The position numbers were made by a program, and so were the translations under genes. Below, piece by piece: positions 53,590-64,000 of a stretch of 64,000 bases of DNA; position 1 is the stretch's first letter; every line of letters starts with the position of its first letter. The DNA is taken from NCBI GenBank assembly GCA_016271365.2, contig CM028129.1, forward strand, positions 462,782,501-462,846,500. Reading direction: 5' to 3'. The notes below the pieces were generated by a model, which worked only from the letters and a program-made list of their open reading frames with translations, was not told where the DNA came from and made no database searches. The DNA is from Neoceratodus forsteri. Taxonomy: Eukaryota; Chordata; Ceratodontiformes; Ceratodontidae.

Positions 53590-56103
53590 AAATGGAACAT
53601 TTTTATGTTGCTTGCACGCATGTGCAAGAAACATAGTGCCATCATCGGAGATTTCGGAGGTGTGTCACCTCCTCCTCCAATTCAGTCAGTGTGCTGGCAG
53701 ACGCGGCCCCTGTAAGCCAATGCATTCTGGAGCTGTCTATGACACGCTCCAAAATGCAGTGGCATACAGTTGAAAGGGGGAGCTACGCTTCAGTGAGCAC
53801 CAATAAGATATCAGCTGCTCATGTGCAGCTCCCCCCAAGACACCCACACAGGCGTGTGCGCCCCCACTCCCCGCACGCACTGTATAGCTGATGGGGTGCC
53901 CAATCCCCATCGGCTGAGTTCACGTCCCCATCGGTATTAAGTGCCATGCTGGAAGCCCACCCCGCGTGTGGCGATCCTTGGCTGGCGGGGTGCCAATCCC
54001 CGTCGGCTGAATGCCCCCGTCCTTGGCACCCGCGCTGGGAGCCCACCCCAGTGTGGCAACAAATCTCATGTTTGGCCAGGGGTGCCCAATCCCCATCGAT
54101 GAACACCCCCCAGCATCCTTGTGCCGCACTGGGAGCCCACCCCAGCGTGGCAAATGTCCGCGTAGTCAATTTTTTAAAATACCTGTAAAACAAAAGCGGT
54201 CCTTGGCCTTTGTCTCACAACCCCCTCCCACCAACCCGCACCCCCCACTGTGCACCCAGCCTCCCACACACCCCTCACCCGATACTTACTCCAGACGCGA
54301 TGATCTTCGGTGGACCGGGAACATGTCTGCACTCTTCAAAGCCGACCGCGAACTGAGGAAATGCCGGTAAGCTGTATAATGGGCTAGATAGGGGGGTTTC
54401 AACTTTGTTGCATATCTCAGGCATTTTTGGGAATTTTTGCACCAAATTTTCAACATGGGATTTTGGGACCCCTTCTCATGAATGATGTCACTGTCATGGC
54501 GTTATTCAGGCCCGAAGGGTGATTTCACAGTCACTGTGCATTCACTGCACAAAATCACCCTTCGGGCCTGAATAATGCCATGGCAGTGACATCATTGATG
54601 AGAAGGGTCCCAAAAACCCCATGTTGAAAATTTGGTGCCAAAATTCCAAAAAATGACTGTTTTACGAGCGTGCATTGCGCGGTTGCTATGCAGGCTCATA
54701 CGTTCACGAAATTTCAATATTTTCACTCCAGATTTTCAACATTGCCATTTTACCACACCTTCTTATGAGTAGTACAGCTGTCATTTTTCACATCTCACCC
54801 AAAATGTGTTTCCACCCATGTAGCGCACAATGGCACAGTCGGTGTGCGAAATCAATGTATGGGACAAATTAAGAAAATCACAGTGAAACTGTTCATGAGC
54901 AGAGGTCTTAAAATGGCTATGTTGAAAATTTGGTGAAAAAATTCCTAAAAATGACTGTTTTACGAGCGTGCGTTGCGCAGTTCCTAAGGACGCTCATAAG
55001 GTCACGAATATTCAATATTTTCACTCCAGATTTCCAACATTGCAATTTTATCATGCCTTCTTATGAGTAGTACAGCTGCCATTTTTCACATCTCACCCAA
55101 AACGTGTTTCTACCCATGTAGCCCACAATGGCGCAGTCGGTGTGCGAGATCAATGTACGGGACAAATTAAGAAAATCACAGTGACACTGTTCATGAGCAG
55201 AGGTCTTAAAATGGCTATGTTGAAAATTTGGTGAAAAAATTCCCTTCAGATGTTCTGCAATATTACTAATGAAGACATTGAACAGAACTGGCCCCAGGAC
55301 CGATCCCTGCAGCATCCCACTGGTCGCCCCCTCTCCCTAGACTGCATACCATTTACTACCACTCTCTGCCTCCTGTCTGTTAGCCAGTTTCTAACCCAGT
55401 TTACCACCCTTTCCCCCATGTCCAGCCTACCCAGCTAGTTTATCAGCCTCCTATATGGGATGGTGTCAAAGGCTGAAATCAAGGTAAGCATTGTCCACTG
55501 CCCCACCCTGATTCACTTCATTTGTCACCCAGTCAAATAAATCAACCAGATTTATCTGACACGATGACCCCGCTGTGAATCCATGTTGTCTATGGTCCTG
55601 GGTTCTGATGGCATCTAGATGCCCCACTATTCTTTCTTTAAGCAATGTCTCCATGATCTTCCCCACTACTGAGGTGAGGCTGAATGGCCTATTGTTCCCT
55701 GCCTTCTCCCTGCTGCCGGACTTGTGTAGAAGGACCACATGTGCCCTTCTCCAATTCACTCATGTTGAATGACTCAGTGAACATGGCTGCCAGAGGTACT
55801 GCTATCTCCCTTCGCAGTTCTGTTAATATCCTTGGGTGTATGCCATCTGGTTCCATCGCTTTGTCTACCTTCAATTTAGTGAGCTCCTGCAGGACTCTTT
55901 TGCCTTTGAATGGACTATTGTCCACCTCTTCACCCCCTTGGCAACTGCTGTACTGCTGTGGCCCTTGCCTCTCCCACTCTTCTGTGAATACTGAACGGAA
56001 AGACACAGTGGATGTCTTGGGAAGAAGGCATGAAACTGTCACTTCCAAATACCTAAACAGCACATACAAGCAAGCAACATTCGGCATTGACAAATGCTTG
56101 TTA
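53590..56103 (+). repeat. Family X copy 4, interrupted by CR1 sequence at 55244-56074
   Basis: Head at about 53600 with the TTGCACGCATGTGCAAG hairpin. Hairpin modules are at 53890-54151, mini-intron-like stretch 54180-54292, box GACCGCGAACTGAGGAAATG at about 54345, and tandem units anchored at 54729 and 55027 (298 apart). After the CR1 sequence the tail motif ACATTCGGCATTGACAAATG is at about 56078. Confidence 0.75.
55244..56074 (-). pseudogene. CR1 reverse transcriptase, internal fragment in family X copy 4
   Basis: The minus strand encodes RSVFTEE, VDKAMEPDGIHPRILTEL, MNWRRAHVVLLHKSGSRE and QHGFTAGSSCQINLVDLFDW, and stops around [18 protein letters not shown]. Both the 5' part and the whole 3' end (FADD onward and tail) are missing. 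A missing 3' end is unusual for a LINE insertion, so a later deletion or recombination is likely. Confidence 0.82.
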
Positions 56104-56463
56104 ATACATATTTTAAAAACTACTTAACAGCTGGATCTAAAAACCTCAAAAGCACATACCTTAGACCGATCTTTATCAAACCTGAAAGTTTCAGGTTTTA
56201 AAGCCTCCTGTTTTTTTAGTAATCGTATCAGGTGGCAAAGAAATGTCTTAAAATTTTCAAAAACAGAGACTTTTGCTTTTTTTGTACCTCTGTCACTTTG
56301 CTTTCCCTGAACTGATCTACATGAAATTTACAGAATTAAGAGTTTCCAAATTTCATGTTAATCAGTTGAAAGGGGGCAAAGTTATTAATGTGTAAAAACA
56401 TGAGTTTGACATAGAAGTGCTTACTCAAACCTAATATACAGGCACAATACAGGCACTATTCTG
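56104..56463 (+). repeat. Family Y copy 5 (forward arm)
   Basis: Ends with GTTTGACATAGAAGTGCTTA, CTCAAACCTAATATA and a hairpin-like AGGCACTATTCTGCCT next to the TA run. Further left it shares the AATTTTCAAAAACAG and GGCAAAGTTATTAATG parts. Confidence 0.6.
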
Positions 56464-56464
56464 C

Positions 56465-56535
<71 letters not shown>

Positions 56536-56536
56536 C

Positions 56537-56568
<32 letters not shown>

Positions 56569-56590
56569 TCTATCTATCTATCTATCTAGC
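56464..56590. repeat. Compound microsatellite (TA)n(CA)n(TATC)n
   Basis: A TA run of more than 60 bases, then CA repeats at about 56541-56568, then TATC repeats. It lies exactly between two opposing family Y arms. Confidence 0.95.
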
Positions 56591-57340
56591 GATCCTATTA
56601 TAGGGTCACGACTGTGCCATAACTAGGGATGAGTAGCCTATTAGCCTGTTTAATATTAAACCTCAAATTTTTCACTTTAATAACTTTGCAGTTGATCAAT
56701 GGATTTGCACAAAATTTGGCATGCGCTGTACTGTGGGGGTAGATCTCTTGATTTGGTAAGTTTCTTTTCAGTCGGATGTATGGATTCTGAGACTCAGATA
56801 GTGCTAAAACCTTAAGTGCTCTATTCTTGAAAGAGTTAGATTGCAGCAAGCCCTGGCTGCACCAAATGCACGGTGCATGGGGCTTGTGGCAATCCCAGGG
56901 CTGAATTCAGGATTCTCTAAGCCTGAGCCCTCCGTGTGCCACATAAGGTGAGTTAGATCAGCTTTTGCTGGTTTAATTACCCCAACCTTTTTACGAGGCT
57001 TGCACCAAGTCTTTGGCACAAGTCGCCATAAAAAGGGTGTAGTGTCGCAAAGGCATACAATCTACGAAAATAAGGCACACAGTGCACCAAAGTGTTCGGG
57101 GAAGCTGTGCCGTTGTCATAGGGCTTCTGTATGCCCTCTGCCAACCTTTGAGAATAGATCCCTAAAAGTCACAATTGTTTGCATTTTTTTCCTTATGGTG
57201 TGGAATTGTGTTGTGATTTTTCTACTATAGATGCAGTTTGGGTAACAGAACTGCCATGGTTTGTTTGGTGCACAAATATTAATCAGCTTCAAAGTTATTC
57301 AATTTTTAAGTTCCCATTGTTCTGAATGGGAATTTTCTTG
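56591..57340 (-). repeat. Family Y copy 6 (inverted arm)
   Basis: Continues as the reverse complement of the forward arm: AACTAGGGATGAGTAGCCTA at 56632, TTCACTTTAATAACTTTGCA, and CAAAGTTATTCAATTTTTAA at about 57291, then AGTTCCCATTG. Confidence 0.6.
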
Positions 57341-57860
57341 TCCAAATTAGAGGTATAAAGTTTGACCAAGTATCAACCTCATGGAATAGGATTAACTCCT
57401 GTGAGATCCATTCCTTTTTCATGAGAATAAATCCTTTTTTTGCCAGCCACTATCTTGTTTTTTTTTCCAGGAACTAAAAAGCATGGAAAATAAATGGCAT
57501 TTTGTCATTTTACAAATCAAACACCAGAAACTACCTAAATGGGCCCCATTTAGCTAGATTCTGGTGTTTATTTTTGACAATTACAGTCAGAAATAATTTT
57601 TCTGTGCATCCAAAATCCTGGGTGCCCAGCTTAGCGAGAGGAGTCTTCTGCAGCATTCTCTGTATGAGAACAGTGGATTTTATTTACTTCTGCAGCAACA
57701 GTTGAACTCCTGCTGCTGGATGCAGTGTGATGTCTGACTTCTCATTTTCCCTGGGGTCTAGTAGCACCCCTCACTCTCTGATCACTGCCCCCATACATTC
57801 CTTGGTGTCAAGTACCACCCATCCACCCTCTGATTGCTGTCTCCTAGTCCCACCTTTATT
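57341..57860. other. Unassigned sequence
   Basis: I see nothing I can support here. Confidence 0.35.
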
Positions 57861-58483
57861 TTATTGCTATAATCTGACACCGGGATGCCCACCCCTGGTG
57901 TTGGATGTCCCCGCAGCCCCATGTTTTATTACTTAGCCAACATCAAAGAGCCCAATCCCCTTGTTGGCATGAAGAGTCCCTCCCAGCAGTGTGGGACACT
58001 GTGAAGCCCACCCCCAGTATTCCAAAATATTTCTTTATTGATGTCCTGTAAAAAGGAAATAGTCCCCTGATATCTTTTTATTTTTTAACCTGAAAAAAAG
58101 GAAATGATCCCTCATTGTCCCCACCATCCCTCTCCCCATCCCAACCATCCCACTGAGAACCCACCACATCACTGCCACCCCCTTACCCTTTGCTTATCAC
58201 TGGAGATCCTAGGCTGTCATCTTCTGTGGACTGAGACACATCTGCACTCTTCAAAGCCAAACCATGAACTGAGGAATAAAGGTAAGTGTTGTATAATGTA
58301 TTTCAATGGAATTTTGAATTTATGTTCATAAGTTTGCATTTCTGGGAATTTTTTCACCAAATTTTCAGCATGGCTTTTTTGGATCCCCAGCTCATGAACA
58401 CTGCAACTGTCATTTTGTTAATCTGGCCAGGAAGGTGGTTTTCCTGTCACTGTACGAAGTCACCTTTTGAGACCAAATAAAAT

Positions 58484-60303
58484 TAGAAACATAGAAGTTG
58501 ACAGCAGATAAGGACCGCAAGGCCCATGCAGTTTGACCATTTCTTTTTCTACCTATTGAATGTGCCATTGGCCTTTGCTCTGTCAATGGCCTATCTATTC
58601 ATACTCATCTGTATTGCTCCCTTATGCCTATCCCATGCCTGTTCGAAGCCCTGTACTGTATTCATATCCACCACTTCCTGAGGTAGGCCGTTCCATGCAT
58701 CCACCACCCTTTCTGTGAAAAAGAACTTCCTCACATTACCCGTTAATTGGCCTCCCTCTAATCTTGTGCTGTGTCATCTTGTCCTGCTATTTTTCTTATA
58801 TTGAAACATGCTAGACTCTTTTACCTTGTTAATGCCCTCAAGGTGTTTGAATGTTTCGATCCTATCACCTCTCTCCCTCCCTCCTTTGCTCTAGGGTTTA
58901 CATATTGAGCTCTGATAATCTGTCCTCATATGATTTCTGATGCAGTCCCTGCACCATTTTTGTTGCCCTTCTCTGGACTGCCCCAATTTGGTTAATGTTC
59001 TTGTGAAGGTGTGGCCTCCAGTACTGCATGCAGTACTCCAGATGGGGCCTAACCAGTGTCTTGTGAAGAGGGATTATTACCTCCCTCTTCAGACTTGTGC
59101 TACCCCTACTAATACACTCCAACATTCCCCTAGCCTTACCTATTGCTTTAGTGGTCTGTTTAGATGATTTCAGGTCATTGGTGATGATGATGTCCAAGTC
59201 TTTTTCTTCCCTTGTAACTGCCAGCAACTCCCCTCCCAGCCTATAGGTGGCTTCATGGTTTCTCTTCCCTATGTGCATGATCTTGCACTTCTTTGCATTA
59301 AACCCCAGTTTCCACTCTTCCGACCATTTTGCTAGTTTATCCAGATCTCTTCTCATTCTGCCTACCCCATCTGGATCATCTACTCTGCTGCAGATCTTGG
59401 TGTCATCTGCAAAGAGACAAACCTTACCTTTCAGTCCATCTGCAATGTCACTGATGAAGATATTGAAGAGTACTGGCCCCAGGACTGATCCCTGAGATAC
59501 CCCATTCGTGACTTGCATCTCTTCTGACTGTATAACATTTGCCACCACTCTCTGTTTTCTGTGCATCAACCAGTTTTCTTCTCAATTGACCAACTTCTGA
59601 CCCACCCCGAGCCTACCCAGCTTATTAATCAATATTTTATGTGGAACAGTATCAAAAGCTTTGCTGAAGTCAAGGTAGGCAACATCAACTGCTCCCCCTT
59701 GATCCGCCACTCTAGTTACCCAGTCAAAGAAATCTATGAGATTAGTTTGATAGGACCTTCCTTTTGTAAACCCATGTTGTCTTGGATCCTGTGCTCCTAT
59801 GGATTCTGGGTGTTGCACTATCCTTTCCTTAAGGAGTGCCTCCATAATCTTGCCCACTACTGAGGTAACACTGACTGTTCTGTAGTTCCCTGCATCCTCC
59901 CTGCTACCACTCTTGTGGAGTGGGATCACATGAGCCCTTCTCCAGTCTTCTGGGACCTCTCCTGTGCTCAGAGACTCACTAAACAGTTCTGATAATGGCT
60001 CTGCTAGTTCCACCCTTAGCTCCTTTAGTACCCTGAAATGTATGCCATCGGGTCCCATTGCCTTGTCTACCCTGAGCTTATCGAGCTCTTGTAGGACCCT
60101 TTCTTCTGTGAAGGGTCTAGTGCACACTTCTCTCCCCCCTGTGTCGATGGTGCTGAGCTGTGGGCCTACCTTCTCTTCGGTAAATACTGAGCAGAAGTAT
60201 CTATTTAGGATAGATGCTTTTACATGGTCCTCCTCCTCACATGCCCCCTTTTCCCCTTTGATCTTAGCAATACCCCCTCTGGACCTTCTCCTTTCACTAA
60301 TGT
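58484..60303 (-). mobile_element. CR1 LINE inserted in family X copy 5
   Basis: The left end GAAACATAGAAGTTGACAGC is the 3' tail; the right end, at about 60303, is within the region before RT, so the copy is 5'-truncated. It is the best-preserved CR1 in the window, with two long frames covering most of RT. Confidence 0.9.
58898..59569 (-). pseudogene. CR1 reverse transcriptase, palm to C-terminal part
   Basis: Residues include [20 protein letters not shown], the catalytic motif [63 protein letters not shown] and VQRRATKMVQGLHQ. The FADD aspartates are intact. The last 60 or so residues of ORF2 are in another frame further left (58700-58900). Confidence 0.9.
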
Positions 60304-60316
60304 GAAATTTCACCAC
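59582..60316 (-). pseudogene. CR1 reverse transcriptase, finger part
   Basis: Reads [87 protein letters not shown] and the first catalytic aspartate in [15 protein letters not shown]. It continues into the next piece after a short frameshift near 59575. The methionine at 60316 probably belongs to the flank. Confidence 0.9.
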
Positions 60317-60930
60317 CAGTGTTCATGGGGTCCCAAAAAAGGCCATGATGAAAACTTGGTAAAAAAATTCTGAAAAATGGCTAAGTTACATCCGTTTGAT
60401 AACATTTTTTATACACACATGCATAACTTTGGTAATTTTCAATATTTTGACTCCAAATTTTCAAAATAGCCATTTTTTCACATTACTTCATGAACAATAC
60501 AGCTGTCATTCTTCACATCCTGTCCAAAACATGTTTTCACACACATGGTGTGGAATGGTGTTTTGGCATGGATCTGATAATTTTCACCTATGGGGTTTAT
60601 GAGGTGGGGTCATAAGAAAACTGTATTGGAAATATAGGGTCAAAATATGAAAACATGCCTCAGACATGCTCATTTGTTGAAATTTTGCTACGCCCACTCG
60701 TAACTATGAAAATGTTAAATATTTTTACCCAGATTTTCAGCATAGCCTTCTTCTTACCCCACTTCATGTATGTCACAGCTGTCATTTTTCAAATCCTGGC
60801 CAAAATGTTTTTTCACACCTGTGGCACAGAATGGTGTTGAAATTGAGCAGAATTACGTTTTGGCAGGGGTTCAAAAATTCTCTGTACCGGCTACATGAGG
60901 TGGGGTAATAAGATAGCTGTGCTGACAGTT

Positions 60931-61639
60931 TGGTCACTGTTGTCCTATAAATGGAAGTGCAGGGCCCAGAGAGCCTTGTGCTTCCATAGCTGCATACATA
61001 TACATATACACATCTGCAGAGGGATGGGAGCACAAAGTCCTTTGGACCCTACTCTCCCATGGTAAGATAATGATACTATTATACTATTTCAAACAGTAAG
61101 GAAATAAGGGTTCCATGTGATAAGGGTGACTGTGTGACCACAAACAATGAAAGAGCCCTGCAGCCACAGTGCATACCGGGTGGGCAAAGGGGGTGGACAC
61201 TGAATGGTACAAGGGCGAGAGGCAACCCACAGAGGTGGGTGACAGCACACAGGGGGAGTTCTGGAACAGTGCACATGGAAAACCGTGACCAACAAAATGG
61301 CGACTGCGAGGGGGAAAAAAATGCTACCGTCACCACTAGGGAATGCAACTGGATGGGGGGCATGGCAAGGGGTGGGCATGGTGGCTACACTAGTACAGGA
61401 GATGCCAACAGTGGGAACCAGGCTGAAGGCATGAGGGGAGGCACTGTGGCTGGGATAACAGCAGAGACAGAGGACTGCAGTACACCAACTGTGCAGGGAT
61501 GGCACGCACACAGGCGAGAATGTTGTGTTGGTGGGGGGGCGATCCACTGAGTGCCACAGCAGCCCCACAGAACGGAGACAAATAGGCAGAGGGCACTCCA
61601 GTGGGTGGTGATGGCATGCCACCACAAGCACACCCAGCT
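60931..61639. other. Transition from repeats to the MULE region
   Basis: 60945-61070 resembles the AGTGCAGGGCCCAGAGRGCC blocks of family Y (compare 16710-16745 and 11760-11850). 61080-61640 is GC-richer, with overlapping open frames on both strands but no recognised domain. It may be the 3' flank or terminal repeat of the MULE. Confidence 0.4.
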
Positions 61640-63020
61640 ACACCTGCATCTGGAAGTTGTATGCAAGGCCCCACAAGTAGTCGGGTGTGCTCCGGTTGCC
61701 ATAGTCACCCACGATCACCTAGATCTGGTGGGTGAGATCTCAGTAACACCACTTCTGTGCCACCACACCCAAGCCAGAGAGCAACTGCTCAGTATGGATG
61801 GCAGTGAGATGCTCCTCCTCCTACTCCTGGATACACTCGAGGAAGTGCCACAGGCACTGGCTGCTGGGACCCAGCCTGGTGCAGAAGACATGGTGCCAGC
61901 CCTCAACCATGTTGTTAGTATGGGGAAGGCCATCCAGGGTGGGCTGATACATTTCCACTGTGGAACAGGGAACAAGGGGACCTGTGGATGGACCTGCCCA
62001 CTGCCTTGCCCACCCATATGTGCTCCATGTAGTACAGGAGGGGGGGAAGGGCTGGAGGAGCTCCATTTTGGCCTGGTAGAAGAGCTGCTCCAGGAGTATG
62101 CCTTAGGCACCCTCCATGGCATCCATGGGCATGTACACCAGTGTGAGGAGCATATGGAGGTTCAGGGTGAACTCTGCATTACTGGCATACCAGGCACGTA
62201 GGTCGGGTATCTGTTGTACCCAGTGCCACACCACCTGGCAGTAGTGGAAGTAGCATCCAAGCACCACAACACCCCCAAATGTGGCCATGAATGCCCACCA
62301 GGTGGCAAGCACAAAGTCAAGCAGGGCCATTGCAGGGCACGCATTGCCAAGCAGCCACCATAGCTTGCCAAACATGGTCGCATACATGCACTCCATCCGG
62401 GATGGCATCAGGACATAGATCACTGGCAGTACAATGCCCATCCACAGTTCATGGATGGTGTAGACCTGTGTGAATAATGGTGGTGTGCAGCAGAATGTGC
62501 CATCCATGAACCAGTCATTGCAACTGGCATGGTACTGCAGGGTCCTCTGCATGGCAAACAGCACAACACAGTCATCCCCTAGGCTGCTGTCATGCTGCAA
62601 GAACAGGTCACCACCCAGTGTGATGGCATATTCTGGGGGCACTGCCAGATGGTGCAGTAAGGTGGGTGTCGGAGGACCCTGCCCTGCGGTCCTGCCGGAC
62701 ATGTTGCACTGTGCTCTTGAGGTGCAACAATGTGGGCATCTGCCCCGCAATCATGTCTGGCACCAGTGTGGTGCACTGTGCCACCACCTGTGTGGTGGTC
62801 TCCATGCTGCTGAGCGCTCAGTCTCGCACACTGCTGAGCACCTCCCGGATGCCCACCTCCCCTGCATCAGGGGCATGGTTATGGGGCTGCCCAGTGTACA
62901 CTACTGCATCTGCCTCAGTGTGGCCTTCTGTTTGACCTTCTTGTCCCACCGGTAGAGGTATCCATGGTGGGACAGGAAGATTTTGCCTTTCTGGCTTTTG
63001 AGAAAACTGCATTCAGACAT
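61640..63020 (-). pseudogene. FLYWCH/MULE transposase (Phantom-like Mutator element)
   Basis: Translation starts at MSECSFLKSQKGKIFLSHHG (ATG at 63018-63020), a FLYWCH-type zinc-finger beginning, and is frameshifted after YLYRWDKK. A second piece gives EADAVVYTGQPHNHAPDAGE. The longest frame (62103-62750) has DLFLQHDSSLGDD, then WFMDGTFCCTPPLF (first catalytic D, codon 62502-62504), YTIHELWMGIVLPVIYVLM, LLDFVLATWW (second D; the usual DFE is DFV) and GCYFHYCQVVWHWVQQI. After another frameshift TNNMVEGWHHVF supplies the catalytic E (codon 61902-61904). The C-terminal part fades at about 61645. FLYWCH plus MULE is the Phantom type. Broken by at least three frameshifts or stops. Confidence 0.82.
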
Positions 63021-64000
63021 AATGCAGTTGGTCCCTATTTGAGTGGCCTGTGCTTCTGCAGTGACCCTTTTTATGGACGTGGGCAGTCCAAGGGTCCGTC
63101 AGCCTGTGTGTGCACCAGTGTGCATGCGCCGGCATGCCCCATGGTCCGGTGGCATACAATATGGTGTGCGTGGCCATTGGATGCACTATATGGCTCTGCC
63201 ATTTTGGTGTCCAATGTCGGCGGTGTGCCCTGGTGGCTGTTGTTCAGTTAACGGTGGTATGGAGGCAGCCTGTATGGTCCGGGTATGCTGAGGTAAATGT
63301 TCTGCTGTGCTACTGACTGGTGTCCTGTCTAACGTGTTCAATGAGCTCTGGGCTGTAGACCACTGTGGGTTTCGATCCCACAGCTCGGAGCCCACTGCCT
63401 GTGTTGGAGTCAGGTGCACAATTCCTGTGGCACAGTGGCAGCTTGGAGGCACCACTCACTGCCCTGACTGTTATCCCCTTCCTGCTGTGGCCTGCATCAG
63501 TCCCTATGCACCTGGTAGGTGGGAGGCCAGCCACTTCCGTAGCAGTGGGGGTGCATTGGGTGGCATGTTGTGGGGGGGCTGCCACCAGGGCCAACACATG
63601 GGGTGCGAGTGGGTCCTCCACTGGGCTGCAGGGTGCTTGCTGTGTGGGTGCGCGTGCCACACATCCATGTCTTTGCCCATTGCAGTGCAAGTCTTTTTCT
63701 CCCTTCATCCTTCTCCTAGTTGCCCTTTTCAGAGTCACCCACAGGTGCCAGTAGCCCAAATGTGCACTTCACATGACTGTGTCCAGAGCACGCACATCCC
63801 TGCTGCCTATGTCACACTCAGCATGACAGGGAGTCATGCTTCTGACAGCTGCCCAACTGGCAACCTGCCCAACAACTGTAGGCCATGCAGGACTGTGCAG
63901 GACTGAAGGTCTCACCCACGGGGGGTAGCCCTTCTCCCATACCCCATTCTAGGGATGGTCCTTATCACAGCATACCGAAATAAGTTTGCAAAAAACCTCG
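63021..64000. other. Unassigned GC-richer sequence next to the MULE
   Basis: Both strands have open frames of 130-200 codons (63307-63906 plus, 63310-63759 minus), but they are mirror images of one another and show no domain. It may be the 5' terminal region of the MULE or unrelated DNA. Confidence 0.35.

Larger units (their letters stand above)
57861..60930 (+). repeat. Family X copy 5 (diverged), interrupted by CR1 at 58484-60303
   Basis: 57880-58030 has decayed hairpin modules (AGAGCCCAATCCCCTTGTTG, GAAGCCCACCCCCAGTATTC). 58090-58200 is pyrimidine-rich, and ACATCTGCACTCTTCAAAGC at about 58231 is the box. Parts of tandem units follow (TTTTCAGCATGGCTTTTTTG), then the CR1. After it, diverged units continue to about 60930 (CAATACAGCTGTCATTCTTC at about 60496). 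Confidence 0.65.

Noticed and set aside
61551..62201. 216-codon plus-strand open frame
   Set aside because: Lies antisense to the MULE transposase, whose minus-strand motifs are specific.

Overview
This window reads as intergenic DNA from a large, repeat-rich vertebrate genome. I find no convincing host gene, rRNA, true tRNA or CRISPR. Nearly all coding signal is the remains of transposable elements, most of them frameshifted. CR1-clade LINEs, a tRNA-derived SINE with a vertebrate-type core, a Gmr1-like Ty3/gypsy element, a Ngaro-type tyrosine-recombinase retrotransposon, a hAT transposase and a FLYWCH/MULE transposase together suggest a non-mammalian, non-avian vertebrate. An amphibian (possibly a caecilian) is my best guess. 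That is inference, and a squamate or lungfish is not excluded.

Layout. 1-6677: a minus-strand Ty3/gypsy retrotransposon with two LTRs (the left one cut by the window edge), polypurine tract and primer-binding site. Its integrase lies upstream of reverse transcriptase (Gmr1-type order), and its Gag carries a SCAN-like capsid segment. 7500-17000: microsatellites, a degenerate hexamer array, and several copies in both orientations of an unnamed family (here family Y) that ends in small hairpins next to TA-rich microsatellites, with large inverted repeats; a CR1 3' fragment lies at 14131-15020. 17740-24035: a Ngaro-type retrotransposon on the minus strand with its split direct repeats (A1 ... B1-A2-B2) still readable. 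24487-60930: scattered copies of a second unnamed family (family X). These are built from short hairpin modules, a mini-intron-like segment and usually three 298-bp tandem units; three copies contain CR1 sequence. Between them lie a CCHC ORF1/Gag-like pseudogene, paralogous minisatellite blocks, a hAT transposase remnant, a SINE, two tandem-repeat arrays and a fold-back element. 61640-63020: a Phantom-like MULE transposase pseudogene with a FLYWCH start and recognisable catalytic motifs.

The elements do not act together as a pathway. The window is a layered record of insertions: CR1 into family X, and a CR1 tail into a 243-bp tandem array. The best candidates for something undescribed are families X and Y; the best-supported unusual architectures are the Gmr1-order gypsy element, the Ngaro element and the MULE.
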